Below, in pieces: positions 7,600 through 15,211 of a stretch of DNA of 64,000 nucleotides (position 1 is its first letter; every line of letters begins with the position of its first letter). The position numbers and the translations under genes were made by a program. Where the stretch lies: NCBI RefSeq assembly GCF_014637405.1, contig NZ_BMEY01000001.1, positions 62,001 through 126,000 of the forward strand. Reading direction: 5' to 3'. Origin of the DNA: Ornithinibacillus halotolerans (GTDB lineage Bacteria > Bacillota > Bacilli > Bacillales > Amphibacillaceae). Below the pieces are notes generated by a model. It was not told the origin of the DNA. It worked only from the letters and a program-made list of their open reading frames with translations, and did not search any database.

Positions 7600-9174
7600 A
7601 TGATGATGTTGTTACAAGCACAAACAATTAAAGAATATATTGGCGACAGGCTTTTATTAGATATAAATCATTTAGAAATTCATCAAGGTGATCGGATTGG
7701 ATTAGTTGGACTTAATGGAAGTGGGAAAACGACGTTACTAGAAATCCTCAGTGGTAAACGTAGACCAGAAGAAGGGAAGGTAAATAGATATACGACATGT
7801 GATCTAATCCCTCAATTTAAGCGAATCGATTCGGTGAAAAGTGGTGGGGAAGTAACACAAGAGTATATACGTGATGCCGTCATTGAACAAGCAGAACTGA
7901 TGCTTGCTGATGAACCAACTACGAATCTTGATGCCGATCATATTGAATGGTTAGAAAATTTATTAGCTGAATGGCAAGGTGCCTATGTCCTTGTTTCCCA
8001 TGACCGAAAGTTTTTGGATACACTTTGTACCACAATTTGGGAATTGGATGAAGGGAAAATTAATGTTTATTCTGGAAACTATAGTCAGTATATGGAACAA
8101 AAGAACTTAGAAGATGAACAGAAGAAGCAAGCTTATGAGCAATACGAAAAAAAGAAAAGACAACTCGAGGAAGCGTTAAAGAAAAAGGAACAAAAAGCGG
8201 AAAGAGCGACGAAGAAACCAAAACAAACAAGCAAGTCTGAAGCGAAAATCACAGGTGCTAAACCATACTTTGCTAAGAAACAAAAGAAACTTCAAAAGAC
8301 CGCTAAAGCAATCGAAACTAGACTGGAGAAGTTAGAAAGTGTTGAGAAAGTAAAAGACTTAGCTCCAATTAAAATGGATTTACCAAATGAGGATACATTT
8401 AAGAACCGTATTGTTATGCGGGTGGAAGATCTAGAAGGAAAAATTGGGAAGCGGATATTATGGCATCACGTAAGTTTTCATGTACGTGGTGGCGATAAGT
8501 TAGCTATTATCGGTCCAAATGGTAGTGGTAAAACAACTTTTGTAAAAATGCTTATGAATCAAAAAAAGGAAATACATCTATCTCCTTCTGTAAAGTTAGG
8601 ATATTTCAGTCAAAATTTATCGGTACTTGATTCCAAGCAAACTATATTGGAAAACGTCCAAAACAGTTCGAAGCAAAGTGAAACATTAATACGTACGGTA
8701 CTAGCACGAATGCATTTTTATCGCGATGATGTCTATAAACAGGTTGACGTACTAAGTGGTGGGGAGCGAGTAAAAGTTGCTCTTGCAAAGATATTTTTAA
8801 GTGACATCAATACACTAGTATTAGATGAACCAACGAACTTTTTAGATACAGAAGCAGTAGAAGCGTTAGAATCCTTGTTAAAAGAATACGAAGGTACCGT
8901 TATTTTCGTATCCCATGACCGAAGATTAATAGAAAATGTAGCTAAAAAAATATTGGAAATTAGAGAACAACATATGCATTTCTTCGATGGAACATTTGAC
9001 GAGTATAATCAAGCTCAAATGAAACATACAGAAGAAGAGTTGGATGAAGACATATTTCTAGTAGAAATGAAGATTTCTGAAGTGCTCAGTCGCCTCAGCC
9101 TAGAACCTTCAGAATCATTGGAACAAGAATTTCAGGAGCTATTAAAGAAAAAAAGAGAACTAACAGGGAGTTAA
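7600..9174 (+). CDS. ABC-F ribosome-protection protein (Vga/VmlR type)
   Basis: Soluble tandem-ABC protein of about 524 aa with no membrane helices. Walker A motifs are GLNGSGKTT and GPNGSGKTT, signatures are SGGE (KSGGEVTQEYI and LSGGERVK), and Walker B motifs are LMLADEPT and LVLDEPT. The first ABC domain is compact and the two are joined by a long Lys/Glu-rich linker (about 165-260), the antibiotic-resistance determinant that reaches into the ribosome. KSGGEVTQEYI is typical of the Vga/Msr/VmlR resistance group that displaces lincosamides, streptogramin A and pleuromutilins. The start is one of three ATGs (7600/7603/7606) after GTGGAG; the in-frame upstream GTG 7501 is rejected. The attenuator-like leader fits drug induction. 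Confidence 0.85.
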   Translation: MMMLLQAQTIKEYIGDRLLLDINHLEIHQGDRIGLVGLNGSGKTTLLEILSGKRRPEEGKVNRYTTCDLIPQFKRIDSVKSGGEVTQEYIRDAVIEQAELMLADEPTTNLDADHIEWLENLLAEWQGAYVLVSHDRKFLDTLCTTIWELDEGKINVYSGNYSQYMEQKNLEDEQKKQAYEQYEKKKRQLEEALKKKEQKAERATKKPKQTSKSEAKITGAKPYFAKKQKKLQKTAKAIETRLEKLESVEKVKDLAPIKMDLPNEDTFKNRIVMRVEDLEGKIGKRILWHHVSFHVRGGDKLAIIGPNGSGKTTFVKMLMNQKKEIHLSPSVKLGYFSQNLSVLDSKQTILENVQNSSKQSETLIRTVLARMHFYRDDVYKQVDVLSGGERVKVALAKIFLSDINTLVLDEPTNFLDTEAVEALESLLKEYEGTVIFVSHDRRLIENVAKKILEIREQHMHFFDGTFDEYNQAQMKHTEEELDEDIFLVEMKISEVLSRLSLEPSESLEQEFQELLKKKRELTGS

Positions 9175-9186
9175 TTAGAATGGAGA

Positions 9187-9227
9187 GGATATGTTGTAAA
9201 GGTAAAGTTACAACATATCCTTTTTTT
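9187..9227 (+). terminator. Terminator after ABC-F gene
   Basis: GGATATGTTGTAA pairs perfectly with TTACAACATATCC across an 8-nt loop and is followed by T7. Confidence 0.9.
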
Positions 9228-9324
9228 GGATATAACAATCATCATAAGTGTTCGCAATAAAACGACAATATCGTATAATAAAAATAATTATGAAAACAAT
9301 TAGTTAAATTGGAGGAAGTCATTA

Positions 9325-10440
9325 TTGCAAACTACTAAAGGAACGATGGAAGCGTTAGGGCTAAGCATACCTTTTACATTGAATCAAAAGAATAATGATA
9401 ATGAAAAGTTAGTAATTGTGCTCCCTGATAAAGAATATAGTACACAAGCACCTGTTCTTTTTTATGCAAGAAGGGTATTCTGGGAGGATAATTTTGATGT
9501 ACTTGATTTTCGGTACGCCTTTCAAGAATTAGATGAAGATATATTACCTGTTGCCGTGAATGAAATGATTATATCTTTCTTACAAGAACATCATTATACA
9601 ACCATTCATTTTGTATCCATGGGGTTAGGATCGAAAGTTGCAGCATATTTTCTCAAACATCAAGTGTACCCGGGAGTTCATGCAGTTTGGTTTTCTCCCC
9701 ATATTACAGACGAGAAAGTACTTCAAGTCTTATTAAATAGACAAAATAAAGGGTTAATATTTTTTGGGGATGATGGGGAATTAGTATTGGAAGAAGTACA
9801 AGTATTAGAAGAAAAAGAACATTTAACTGTCGGCTATGCTAGTGGGAACGATTATCTCGATTCGTATTGGGTCGAAACTAGTCTTGATGTATTACAATCC
9901 ATCATGAAGACAATGCAGCAATTTATTAAACACGGAAAAGTAGAGTTAATTGAAGACAAATCTGAAATTAAAGTTTACTTAACCCTATACGGTGATGATT
10001 TTCCTCTAGAAGAAGTAACCGAGAAACTGGGAATTGAGCCGACAAGAACTTGTAAAAAAGGCGATGAAATGGTGCCACCTCATGGTACCTACAAACCTGC
10101 TATAAAACGGTATTATCCAGATACAAGTTGGGAATTAGATAGCGGATATATTGAGTCAACGGATGTGGAAGTAGAATTTGACAAGTTAGTCGATAAACTA
10201 CGAAGTAAAATATTCATTATCAATGAGCTTAGAGAGAAATATAACTTAAAATCATATATTCAAGTCGTTCCGCAGCTTTATAATGGTGACACGCCAATTC
10301 TTACTGTTAATAAAAAACTAATAAACTTTGCTTATCGGATCCAAGCAGAATTTATTGATTACGATATGTATATTTATCCTTTTGATAATACGGTTCGTTT
10401 TGAAAGAGATGGCTTTTACTTTAAGGGAAGAAAACTTTAA
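9325..10440 (+). CDS. Alpha/beta-hydrolase-like N-domain fused to DUF4279
   Basis: Protein of 371 aa with two parts. Residues about 25-200 read like an alpha/beta-hydrolase fold (strand LVIVLPDKE, then FVSMGLGSK at the nucleophile-elbow position), but the canonical GxSxG is not present as such. Residues about 210-370 match DUF4279: KVYLTLYGDDFPLEEVTEKL, then a conserved TSWEL tract and later strands. DUF4279 proteins are usually short immunity-like or unknown proteins. The TTG start has GGAGGAAG 6 bases upstream; ATG 9346 is an alternative. It is monocistronic. The function is unknown and catalytic activity of the N-domain is doubtful. Confidence 0.7.
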   Translation: MQTTKGTMEALGLSIPFTLNQKNNDNEKLVIVLPDKEYSTQAPVLFYARRVFWEDNFDVLDFRYAFQELDEDILPVAVNEMIISFLQEHHYTTIHFVSMGLGSKVAAYFLKHQVYPGVHAVWFSPHITDEKVLQVLLNRQNKGLIFFGDDGELVLEEVQVLEEKEHLTVGYASGNDYLDSYWVETSLDVLQSIMKTMQQFIKHGKVELIEDKSEIKVYLTLYGDDFPLEEVTEKLGIEPTRTCKKGDEMVPPHGTYKPAIKRYYPDTSWELDSGYIESTDVEVEFDKLVDKLRSKIFIINELREKYNLKSYIQVVPQLYNGDTPILTVNKKLINFAYRIQAEFIDYDMYIYPFDNTVRFERDGFYFKGRKL

Positions 10441-10476
10441 AGTGGAGAGTCGCTTTTCCTATTACCGAGATATCCC

Positions 10477-10507
10477 TTAACAACAATTTAAATTATCATG
10501 TATGATA
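10477..10507 (+). promoter_or_regulatory. Candidate promoter with palindrome over the -10
   Basis: TTAACA (10477-10482), 18 bp, TATGAT (10501-10506). The -10 lies in a perfect palindrome TATCAT-GT-ATGATA (10494-10507) that could be an operator. It precedes the broken ecsC-like gene. Confidence 0.4.
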
Positions 10508-10560
10508 GTCTGGTGTCATCAAGAACGAAAGCAATCAAGTAATAAAAGGAGTAAGAACTC

Positions 10561-10677
10561 ATGCATGAATCGAGAGAATGGCTAGAACAGGAATTAATTA
10601 CTATTCAAAAATGGGAGAAGGATCAAAGTGACTTATGGTTTTGGGAAAACTGGGTAGACTTCCATTTAAAATATTAG
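10561..10677 (+). pseudogene. 5' fragment of frameshifted EcsC-family gene
   Basis: ATG 10561, behind a good AAAGGAG site, opens a frame beginning MHESREWLEQELITIQKWEK. It looks like the true N-terminus of the EcsC-family protein that follows. It runs to LWFWE and then goes out of frame at the A4 run in GGGAAAACTGGG (about 10643-10654), ending at TAG 10677. One extra A would join it in frame to KLGRLPFKILD downstream. The break is a one-base deletion in a homopolymer: a real mutation, slippage site or sequencing error. Confidence 0.75.
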
Positions 10678-11375
10678 ATAGATTTACACCGGCTATTATC
10701 CAACAGAAAATTGGCGAGATGCTAGATGAGACAGGGAATTATATCCAAACAGGAGGACGTTACTTAAGTTCTGTTTCTAACATAACCGAATACTATCCGG
10801 AAAAAAACATGGAAACATTAGAAGATGTACGTTATTTATCTGTAGAAGAAATGGATGGAGCTGCCGAAAACATTTCAAAAAACAGAAAAAAGATAGCAAC
10901 TGCACAGGGAGCCAGTACTGGGTTCGGAGGGATTTTTACACTAGCTATTGATATTCCATTCCTACTTGGTTTACAACTGAAGACTGTGCAAGATATTGCG
11001 ATTTGTTATGGCTTTGATCCAACGGATGTGAAAGAGCGTTTATTTATTGTTAAAGTACTACAATTTGTTTCTTCAGATTATGTAGGTAAACAAGCGATAT
11101 TGACTACTTTATCGAAATTTGACCATCCGGATGAAGATACGAATCGGCTAGTTATGTCTGAGTTACAAGGTTGGAGGGAAGTGTTTTTCACATATCGAGA
11201 CCAATTTGGTTGGAAAAAGTTATTCCAAATGATTCCGATTGCAGGTCTAATTTTTGGTGCGGTTATTAATCGATCGGCTGTTAAAGATATTGCCGAGGCA
11301 GGAAGAATGCTGTATCGAAAGCGAAGGATAAGTGAGAGGCTTTTAAATAATAATCTTATTGATCCAACTGTATAA
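10635..11375 (+). CDS. EcsC-family protein, N-terminus separated by frameshift
   Basis: The open frame encodes 246 aa of an EcsC-family (PF12787) protein. It contains the hydrophobic GASTGFGGIFTLAIDIPFLL stretch that marks the family, followed by the QLKTVQDIAICYGF region. The first ATG (10635) has no ribosome-binding site and the upstream frame fragment carries the natural start and SD, so this ORF is most likely the 3' part of one gene spanning 10561-11375 (about 271 aa if restored). EcsC-family proteins are membrane-associated and of unknown biochemical role. It is monocistronic. Confidence 0.75.
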   Translation: MVLGKLGRLPFKILDRFTPAIIQQKIGEMLDETGNYIQTGGRYLSSVSNITEYYPEKNMETLEDVRYLSVEEMDGAAENISKNRKKIATAQGASTGFGGIFTLAIDIPFLLGLQLKTVQDIAICYGFDPTDVKERLFIVKVLQFVSSDYVGKQAILTTLSKFDHPDEDTNRLVMSELQGWREVFFTYRDQFGWKKLFQMIPIAGLIFGAVINRSAVKDIAEAGRMLYRKRRISERLLNNNLIDPTV

Positions 11376-11595
11376 ACTGTCTATCTTCAATCTGCTAATA
11401 GCGCTATTTCATACTTTCTCCATTTCTAATAGGTTGGTTGACTTATCATTAATGGAGTTTTGAATTGGTCTTAACATGAAATCAACCTTTGAAAGACGTT
11501 TGTTTTCTACAATATAGTAATTATGAAGGGGGTATCAACCCTTACCCCTGTCTAATTTCCTAATAATTCAAATAATCTATAATTATGGATTCGAT
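11376..11595. other. Intergenic, nothing recognised
   Basis: AT-rich DNA between the EcsC gene and the toxin-antitoxin locus. Loose matches between AGGTTG (about 11430) and CAACCT (about 11487) were seen, but no clear gene or terminator. Confidence 0.4.
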
Positions 11596-11597
11596 AG

Positions 11598-11606
11598 TGA
11601 TATAAT
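11598..11606 (+). promoter_or_regulatory. Extended -10 promoter of the toxin gene
   Basis: TGA-TATAAT: a perfect -10 with the TGn extension and no good -35. It would start an mRNA near 11613 with an approximately 90-nt structured leader before the toxin. Confidence 0.55.
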
Positions 11607-11701
11607 ATAGACAAGTAATAATCGTGATTTCCTAAGGGGGGTCGGCGCATTCTCATCGTTGTAGTGTCTTGCGATATGCTATGACGAAAGGGGGTGTTGC
11701 C

Positions 11702-11779
11702 TTGTCTGTTTATGAAACATTGGTGTTAATGATTGCCTTTGCAACACTCGTTGTGACGATCTTAGACCAAAAAAAATAG
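11702..11779 (+). CDS. Type I toxin, holin-like small membrane peptide
   Basis: TTG-initiated 25-residue peptide with AAAGGGGGTG 6 bases upstream. It begins MSVYETLVLMIAFATLVV and ends with a polar LDQKK tail: one membrane helix with the short acidic N-terminus of the 'putative holin-like toxin' family (Hol_Tox, relatives of TxpA/BsrG/BsrE). Such peptides damage the membrane when not silenced by an antisense RNA. A convergent antisense promoter and terminator flank the gene's 3' end, completing a type I toxin-antitoxin locus. Confidence 0.82.
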   Translation: MSVYETLVLMIAFATLVVTILDQKK

Positions 11780-11916
11780 ACCTCCCTAAGGTTCCAGCCG
11801 TGTGAGGTCTATTCCTTGCATGCGCAGACCCCTCTTGAAGGGGAAGCGATTATTACTGACCGGAGATACGCCAATATCTTCGGTCTTTTTTATTTTATGT
11901 GTTAAATATGTTTCTA
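11768..11916 (-). ncRNA. Candidate antisense antitoxin RNA
   Basis: Minus-strand transcription unit of about 150 nt. The promoter has TATAAT (plus-strand 11922-11927) with GTTTAC (11945-11950) 17 bp upstream. The 3' end is a minus-strand terminator, AGACCTC/GAGGTCT followed by a run of Ts, lying over the last toxin codons and stop. The RNA would pair with the whole 3' part of the toxin mRNA including its terminator, as with RatA or SR4. Exact ends are inferred from promoter and terminator. Confidence 0.65.
11858..11891 (+). terminator. Terminator of the toxin mRNA
   Basis: GACCGGAGATA pairs with TATCTTCGGTC (one G-U) over a 5-6 nt loop and is followed by T6. Confidence 0.85.
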
Positions 11917-11921
11917 TGTTT

Positions 11922-11950
11922 ATTATAACACGAAAAGTTAGTTAGTAAAC
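11922..11950 (-). promoter_or_regulatory. Promoter of antisense antitoxin RNA
   Basis: On the minus strand GTTTAC, 17 bp, TATAAT (plus-strand positions 11945-11950 and 11922-11927). The perfect -10 suggests strong constitutive transcription, as expected for an antitoxin RNA. Confidence 0.65.
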
Positions 11951-12264
11951 TAAAAGTTAGACTTACAAGCCGAATAATAAGTATTTTTAGATTTCTTAAT
12001 AAAAGTGCGCTTTTTTCTGTGTGCAATGTTTTACTGTTTATCTTACGTAAAAAAAGTAAGTAAGTTTACTATTTTCTTTGGACAATCCGAATATAATTCT
12101 GAATATTACAAACTGGATAAGCATATAGGTAAAAAGAACGACTGTTTTTAGGTAGTACAAATGATATGAAGTCATTTATTCTACCGGGTTAAAAGGGGAA
12201 GGAGGATAGGGAGGTTACGAACTATGTAGTGATTACATAAAAAGAAAAAAGGATGGTGAATATA
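11951..12264. other. Intergenic, nothing recognised
   Basis: About 310 bp of AT-rich DNA before the zinc-ribbon gene. It contains a purine-rich stretch near 12195-12215 but no convincing ORF, terminator or RNA structure. It presumably carries the promoter of the next gene. Confidence 0.4.
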
Positions 12265-13236
12265 ATGATTTGCAGTAATTGCAATCATAAGCAGCCTGGA
12301 GGTAAATTTTGTGAGTTATGTGGAGGTCAACTAGTGATTGAGCCTGAACCTACACCAATACAATCTACAAACTCACAACCAATTCAACATGAAGGAGATC
12401 GTGTACATGTTGAATCAACTGAATCACAACCACAATTAACACAATCGTATCAACAAGTTTCAACGAACAATCCAACTAAACAAGGGACGACATTACAAGA
12501 GTATAAAACGAGTTTTACTCAATTGATTAAAAATCCTACGAATGCTTTTACTTTAGGAGAAAAGGACTTTAGCGGTGGTTTAATAAGTATCGGTCTCTAT
12601 ATTGTTACATTTGGAATTGCTTTTTATTTAATAGCCAAGTCATTTTTAGAAATGATTGTAGACACAGCATTGAGTGCATTCACTGGATCACCTGGAATGT
12701 CTGAGTTTATGGAAATATTAGCGTATGCCATTATCTATCCTGAACAGTTTGCCAATCTTTTCAGCAATGAGGATTTACTTTACGGATTTTTGGATGGGGG
12801 AACACTTGACGTAAAAGTGGAATTTTTTGATACATTTTTACGGGGAGCATTTATTTCGATCATCTTCTTAGCAGTTGGATTAGGAAGTATGATTGTTATG
12901 TCTAAAATCGCAAAGAGCACATTAGATTTTAAAACTTTAATAACTAGATTTAGTGGTTTAGTCGTACCATTCGTCCTTTTAAATGGATTAGCATTAATAA
13001 TTTCGCTTCTTGGCTCGAGCTCTTTTGCACTAATCCTATTAATGATGTCATTATTCTTTATCACGGTAATCATTCCAGTTATCCTGACATTCGTGAACAC
13101 AGAAAATATCACTGTGCAACGTGTCTATATTAGTTTAGCTTCTGGAGTCGTTGCAATTGTAATTTCGTATTTTATTGTGAATAATTACTTAGATAATTAT
13201 TTAAAAGCATTTGAAGAAATTATGAATATGCTTTAA
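12265..13236 (+). CDS. Zinc-ribbon polytopic membrane protein
   Basis: Protein of 323 aa with an N-terminal zinc ribbon (C3, C6, C16, C19), a Gln/Pro/Thr-rich linker (about 22-75), then about five membrane helices (near 105-130, 195-220, 235-255, 258-282, 288-310). The ATG at 12265 is chosen over 12253 because AAAGGATGGTGA ends 5 bases upstream. It faces a second zinc-ribbon membrane protein on the other strand and shares its terminator. Domain architecture is clear; the biochemical function is unknown. Confidence 0.78.
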   Translation: MICSNCNHKQPGGKFCELCGGQLVIEPEPTPIQSTNSQPIQHEGDRVHVESTESQPQLTQSYQQVSTNNPTKQGTTLQEYKTSFTQLIKNPTNAFTLGEKDFSGGLISIGLYIVTFGIAFYLIAKSFLEMIVDTALSAFTGSPGMSEFMEILAYAIIYPEQFANLFSNEDLLYGFLDGGTLDVKVEFFDTFLRGAFISIIFLAVGLGSMIVMSKIAKSTLDFKTLITRFSGLVVPFVLLNGLALIISLLGSSSFALILLMMSLFFITVIIPVILTFVNTENITVQRVYISLASGVVAIVISYFIVNNYLDNYLKAFEEIMNML

Positions 13237-13252
13237 GAAGATTTTATAACAT

Positions 13253-13287
13253 AAAAGGACAGAATGAACGCCCATTCTGTCCTTTTT
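13253..13287. terminator. Bidirectional terminator
   Basis: AAAAGGACAGAATG / CATTCTGTCCTTTTT with A-run and T-run on the two sides serves both convergent zinc-ribbon genes. Confidence 0.88.
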
Positions 13288-13305
13288 CTATTTAACAACA
13301 TTCAC

Positions 13306-14793
13306 CTAATCAGACGAACGATTGGTTTCTACGTATTTTACATCTACTAGTAAATATTTATCCCTGGTATAGAGTACTGTATATACTTTTTCTCGATCAT
13401 AGTAAATTTCTTGATTTAGATGGTTTGTAAATGTAAATGTCTCTCTCGTTGTTACTTCAATGGTATCTTCATTAACTACTTTTATTGCTAATACTTCGTT
13501 ACTTTCAAAATCGAAGTGAAAGGAGGAACCTTTTAAGTCAGCAATATATTGTTTTAAATCTTTATAGATTTGACTATTTGGTTGTAGAAAAGGTTCAATT
13601 AAGCTAAAGTTTACTTCGTTTAAAGCTTGTTCATACCTTTCTCGGAAACGCAGCACTTGATCACCAGCTAAAGTATGATCCACTTCTTTATCCGCTTCTT
13701 CCACAGTTTCTGCTTCCTGTTCTTGTTCTTCCTCTTGTTCATCTTGCTCTTCTTCTTCAACTTCTTCCGTCTCAGAAGCTACATCTAAGTCACTATTTTC
13801 AAAAAGTAATAGAATTTCTCCTCCGTTTGGATAATCATCAAGAGAAACAACATTAGATGTGATTCTTTCACCATTAGCATTGGTGGATTCGGCTTGTAAA
13901 GTAACAGCACTACTCTCAGGGAATGGACCTAATTGCTGAGAATGATCTAAAGTTATTCCAGAATGTTTATTATTTATTAATAAGGTCGATTCAGGAAGAT
14001 TGGTGTTTATCGTATAAAACACAGCTGGGAATTCCAGAGAAACTTCTAAGATGTCTGTTTCAATTTCTATTGGTATTTCCAATGCAAATTCACCAAATTG
14101 ACTTGTTGAATTTCCTGAAATTTCATAACTACCTGGATAAATCGATTCGATTTTCGTTAGGTTATTCGCTTGAATAACAGTATTAAAATCATTAATTGTA
14201 ATTTCAGTATCATCTAAGTTTGTCGCAACATGAAGTTCAGTAGGTACAGCTCTCCAGGAAATTTTGCTATATAAACCAAATAAGACATCTTTTTGTTCTA
14301 ATATAAATAATTCGTTCCCCTGGTAACTTGAAATCGATTGACTGGTTTTTAAAGATGTTTTAAGAATGGGGGTGGCTTGTTCTTTGATATGTTCCCATTC
14401 CATCTCTTTTATGTATTTGAAGTAACTTTCCTCATCAATAATCGCATTTTCTTCAAATGTTAGTGAGTCAATAAAATTTTCATAGTTATTCGTAATGATT
14501 GCTTCATCTAAAGCTTGAAAACTCTTCATTGGGTCATAATAGTTTTCAAGAAATTGATGTGCGGCAAACAATCCACATAGTATGATTGCGATTGTCCAAA
14601 TTACTATTTTCTTCTGTTTCGTCATCGGTTTTCGGGTTCGTTGTTGTGGTGGTGGGGTATTACTTCTCGGGGTAGTATGAGTGTAGACAGGTGTTGTATT
14701 TTGTTCGATTGTTGTTTCTCGTTCTTGTCCACAATGAATACAGAAACGCTGGTTTGATTCCAATTTCATCCCACAATGAATACAAAAATTCAT
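13306..14793 (-). CDS. TcaA/YvbJ-like zinc-ribbon membrane protein
   Basis: Protein of 495 aa with a zinc ribbon at residues 4-21 (C4, C7, C18, C21), a Pro/Thr-rich linker, one membrane helix (about 62-82) and a long extracytoplasmic part. That part has beta-rich repeats (about 90-335), a strongly acidic Glu/Gln tract (about 340-370) and a C-terminal NTF2-like domain (about 380-490). This is the domain order of Staphylococcus TcaA and B. subtilis YvbJ; TcaA affects glycopeptide susceptibility in staphylococci. GGAAGGAG precedes the start. A 9-bp palindrome (14819-14841) lies just upstream. Family assignment is good; a role in antibiotic response here is inference. Confidence 0.78.
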   Translation of the reverse strand: MNFCIHCGMKLESNQRFCIHCGQERETTIEQNTTPVYTHTTPRSNTPPPQQRTRKPMTKQKKIVIWTIAIILCGLFAAHQFLENYYDPMKSFQALDEAIITNNYENFIDSLTFEENAIIDEESYFKYIKEMEWEHIKEQATPILKTSLKTSQSISSYQGNELFILEQKDVLFGLYSKISWRAVPTELHVATNLDDTEITINDFNTVIQANNLTKIESIYPGSYEISGNSTSQFGEFALEIPIEIETDILEVSLEFPAVFYTINTNLPESTLLINNKHSGITLDHSQQLGPFPESSAVTLQAESTNANGERITSNVVSLDDYPNGGEILLLFENSDLDVASETEEVEEEEQDEQEEEQEQEAETVEEADKEVDHTLAGDQVLRFRERYEQALNEVNFSLIEPFLQPNSQIYKDLKQYIADLKGSSFHFDFESNEVLAIKVVNEDTIEVTTRETFTFTNHLNQEIYYDREKVYTVLYTRDKYLLVDVKYVETNRSSD

Positions 14794-14818
14794 ACAATCA
14801 ACTCCTTCCTTTGATATA

Positions 14819-14841
14819 TAGGTATTAGTTATTAATACCTA
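14819..14841. promoter_or_regulatory. Perfect palindrome upstream of the TcaA-like gene
   Basis: TAGGTATTA-GTTAT-TAATACCTA, 9-bp arms and a 5-bp spacer, lies 26 bp upstream of the minus-strand start. A minus-strand TATATAT overlaps its edge, so it could be a repressor operator; a short RNA hairpin is the alternative. Confidence 0.5.
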
Positions 14842-15027
14842 CATAGTTATCTTATAAAATATTCAACGAGAATATGATTGAAATTGGGAACAGAAGGACA
14901 GACTAATTCCATTTAGGAGGGAATAATTGTTTGTAAAGCATTAGATTGTAGTATTTCATGTTATAGTTTCATTAGTATAATAGTTGTAGAATGTGTAAAT
15001 ATCTTATTAGATAAGGAGTGGAGTAAT

Positions 15028-15204
15028 TTGAACAATTTTATAGAAGTAACTGAACAGAAGTCAAATGAAAAAATAATGATTAACACGTTGTTAATCTTAG
15101 ATGTAAAAGGAAATATTATTACCGTGGCAAATGGATTCTCCATCAATAAATATAAAACGGTAGAAACGTATGATGAAATAAAGAATAAATTAAAGGCTAT
15201 ATAA
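15028..15204 (+). CDS. Small hypothetical protein, 58 aa
   Basis: TTG-initiated frame behind AAGGAGTGGAG at 6-7 bases, encoding a soluble 58-residue protein that begins MNNFIEVTEQKSNEKIMINT. It alternates strand- and helix-like segments and ends in a Lys-rich helix. I do not recognise a family. The strong ribosome site and the close following Nudix gene (7-bp gap) support a real gene. The Nudix start has no SD of its own, so it may be translated by coupling from this frame. Confidence 0.6.
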   Translation: MNNFIEVTEQKSNEKIMINTLLILDVKGNIITVANGFSINKYKTVETYDEIKNKLKAI

Positions 15205-15211
15205 ACAAATA

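Noticed and set aside
7361-7627. Minus-strand 88-aa frame over the ABC-F leader
   Set aside because: It is antisense to two terminators and the ABC-F start, with no SD or recognisable domain.
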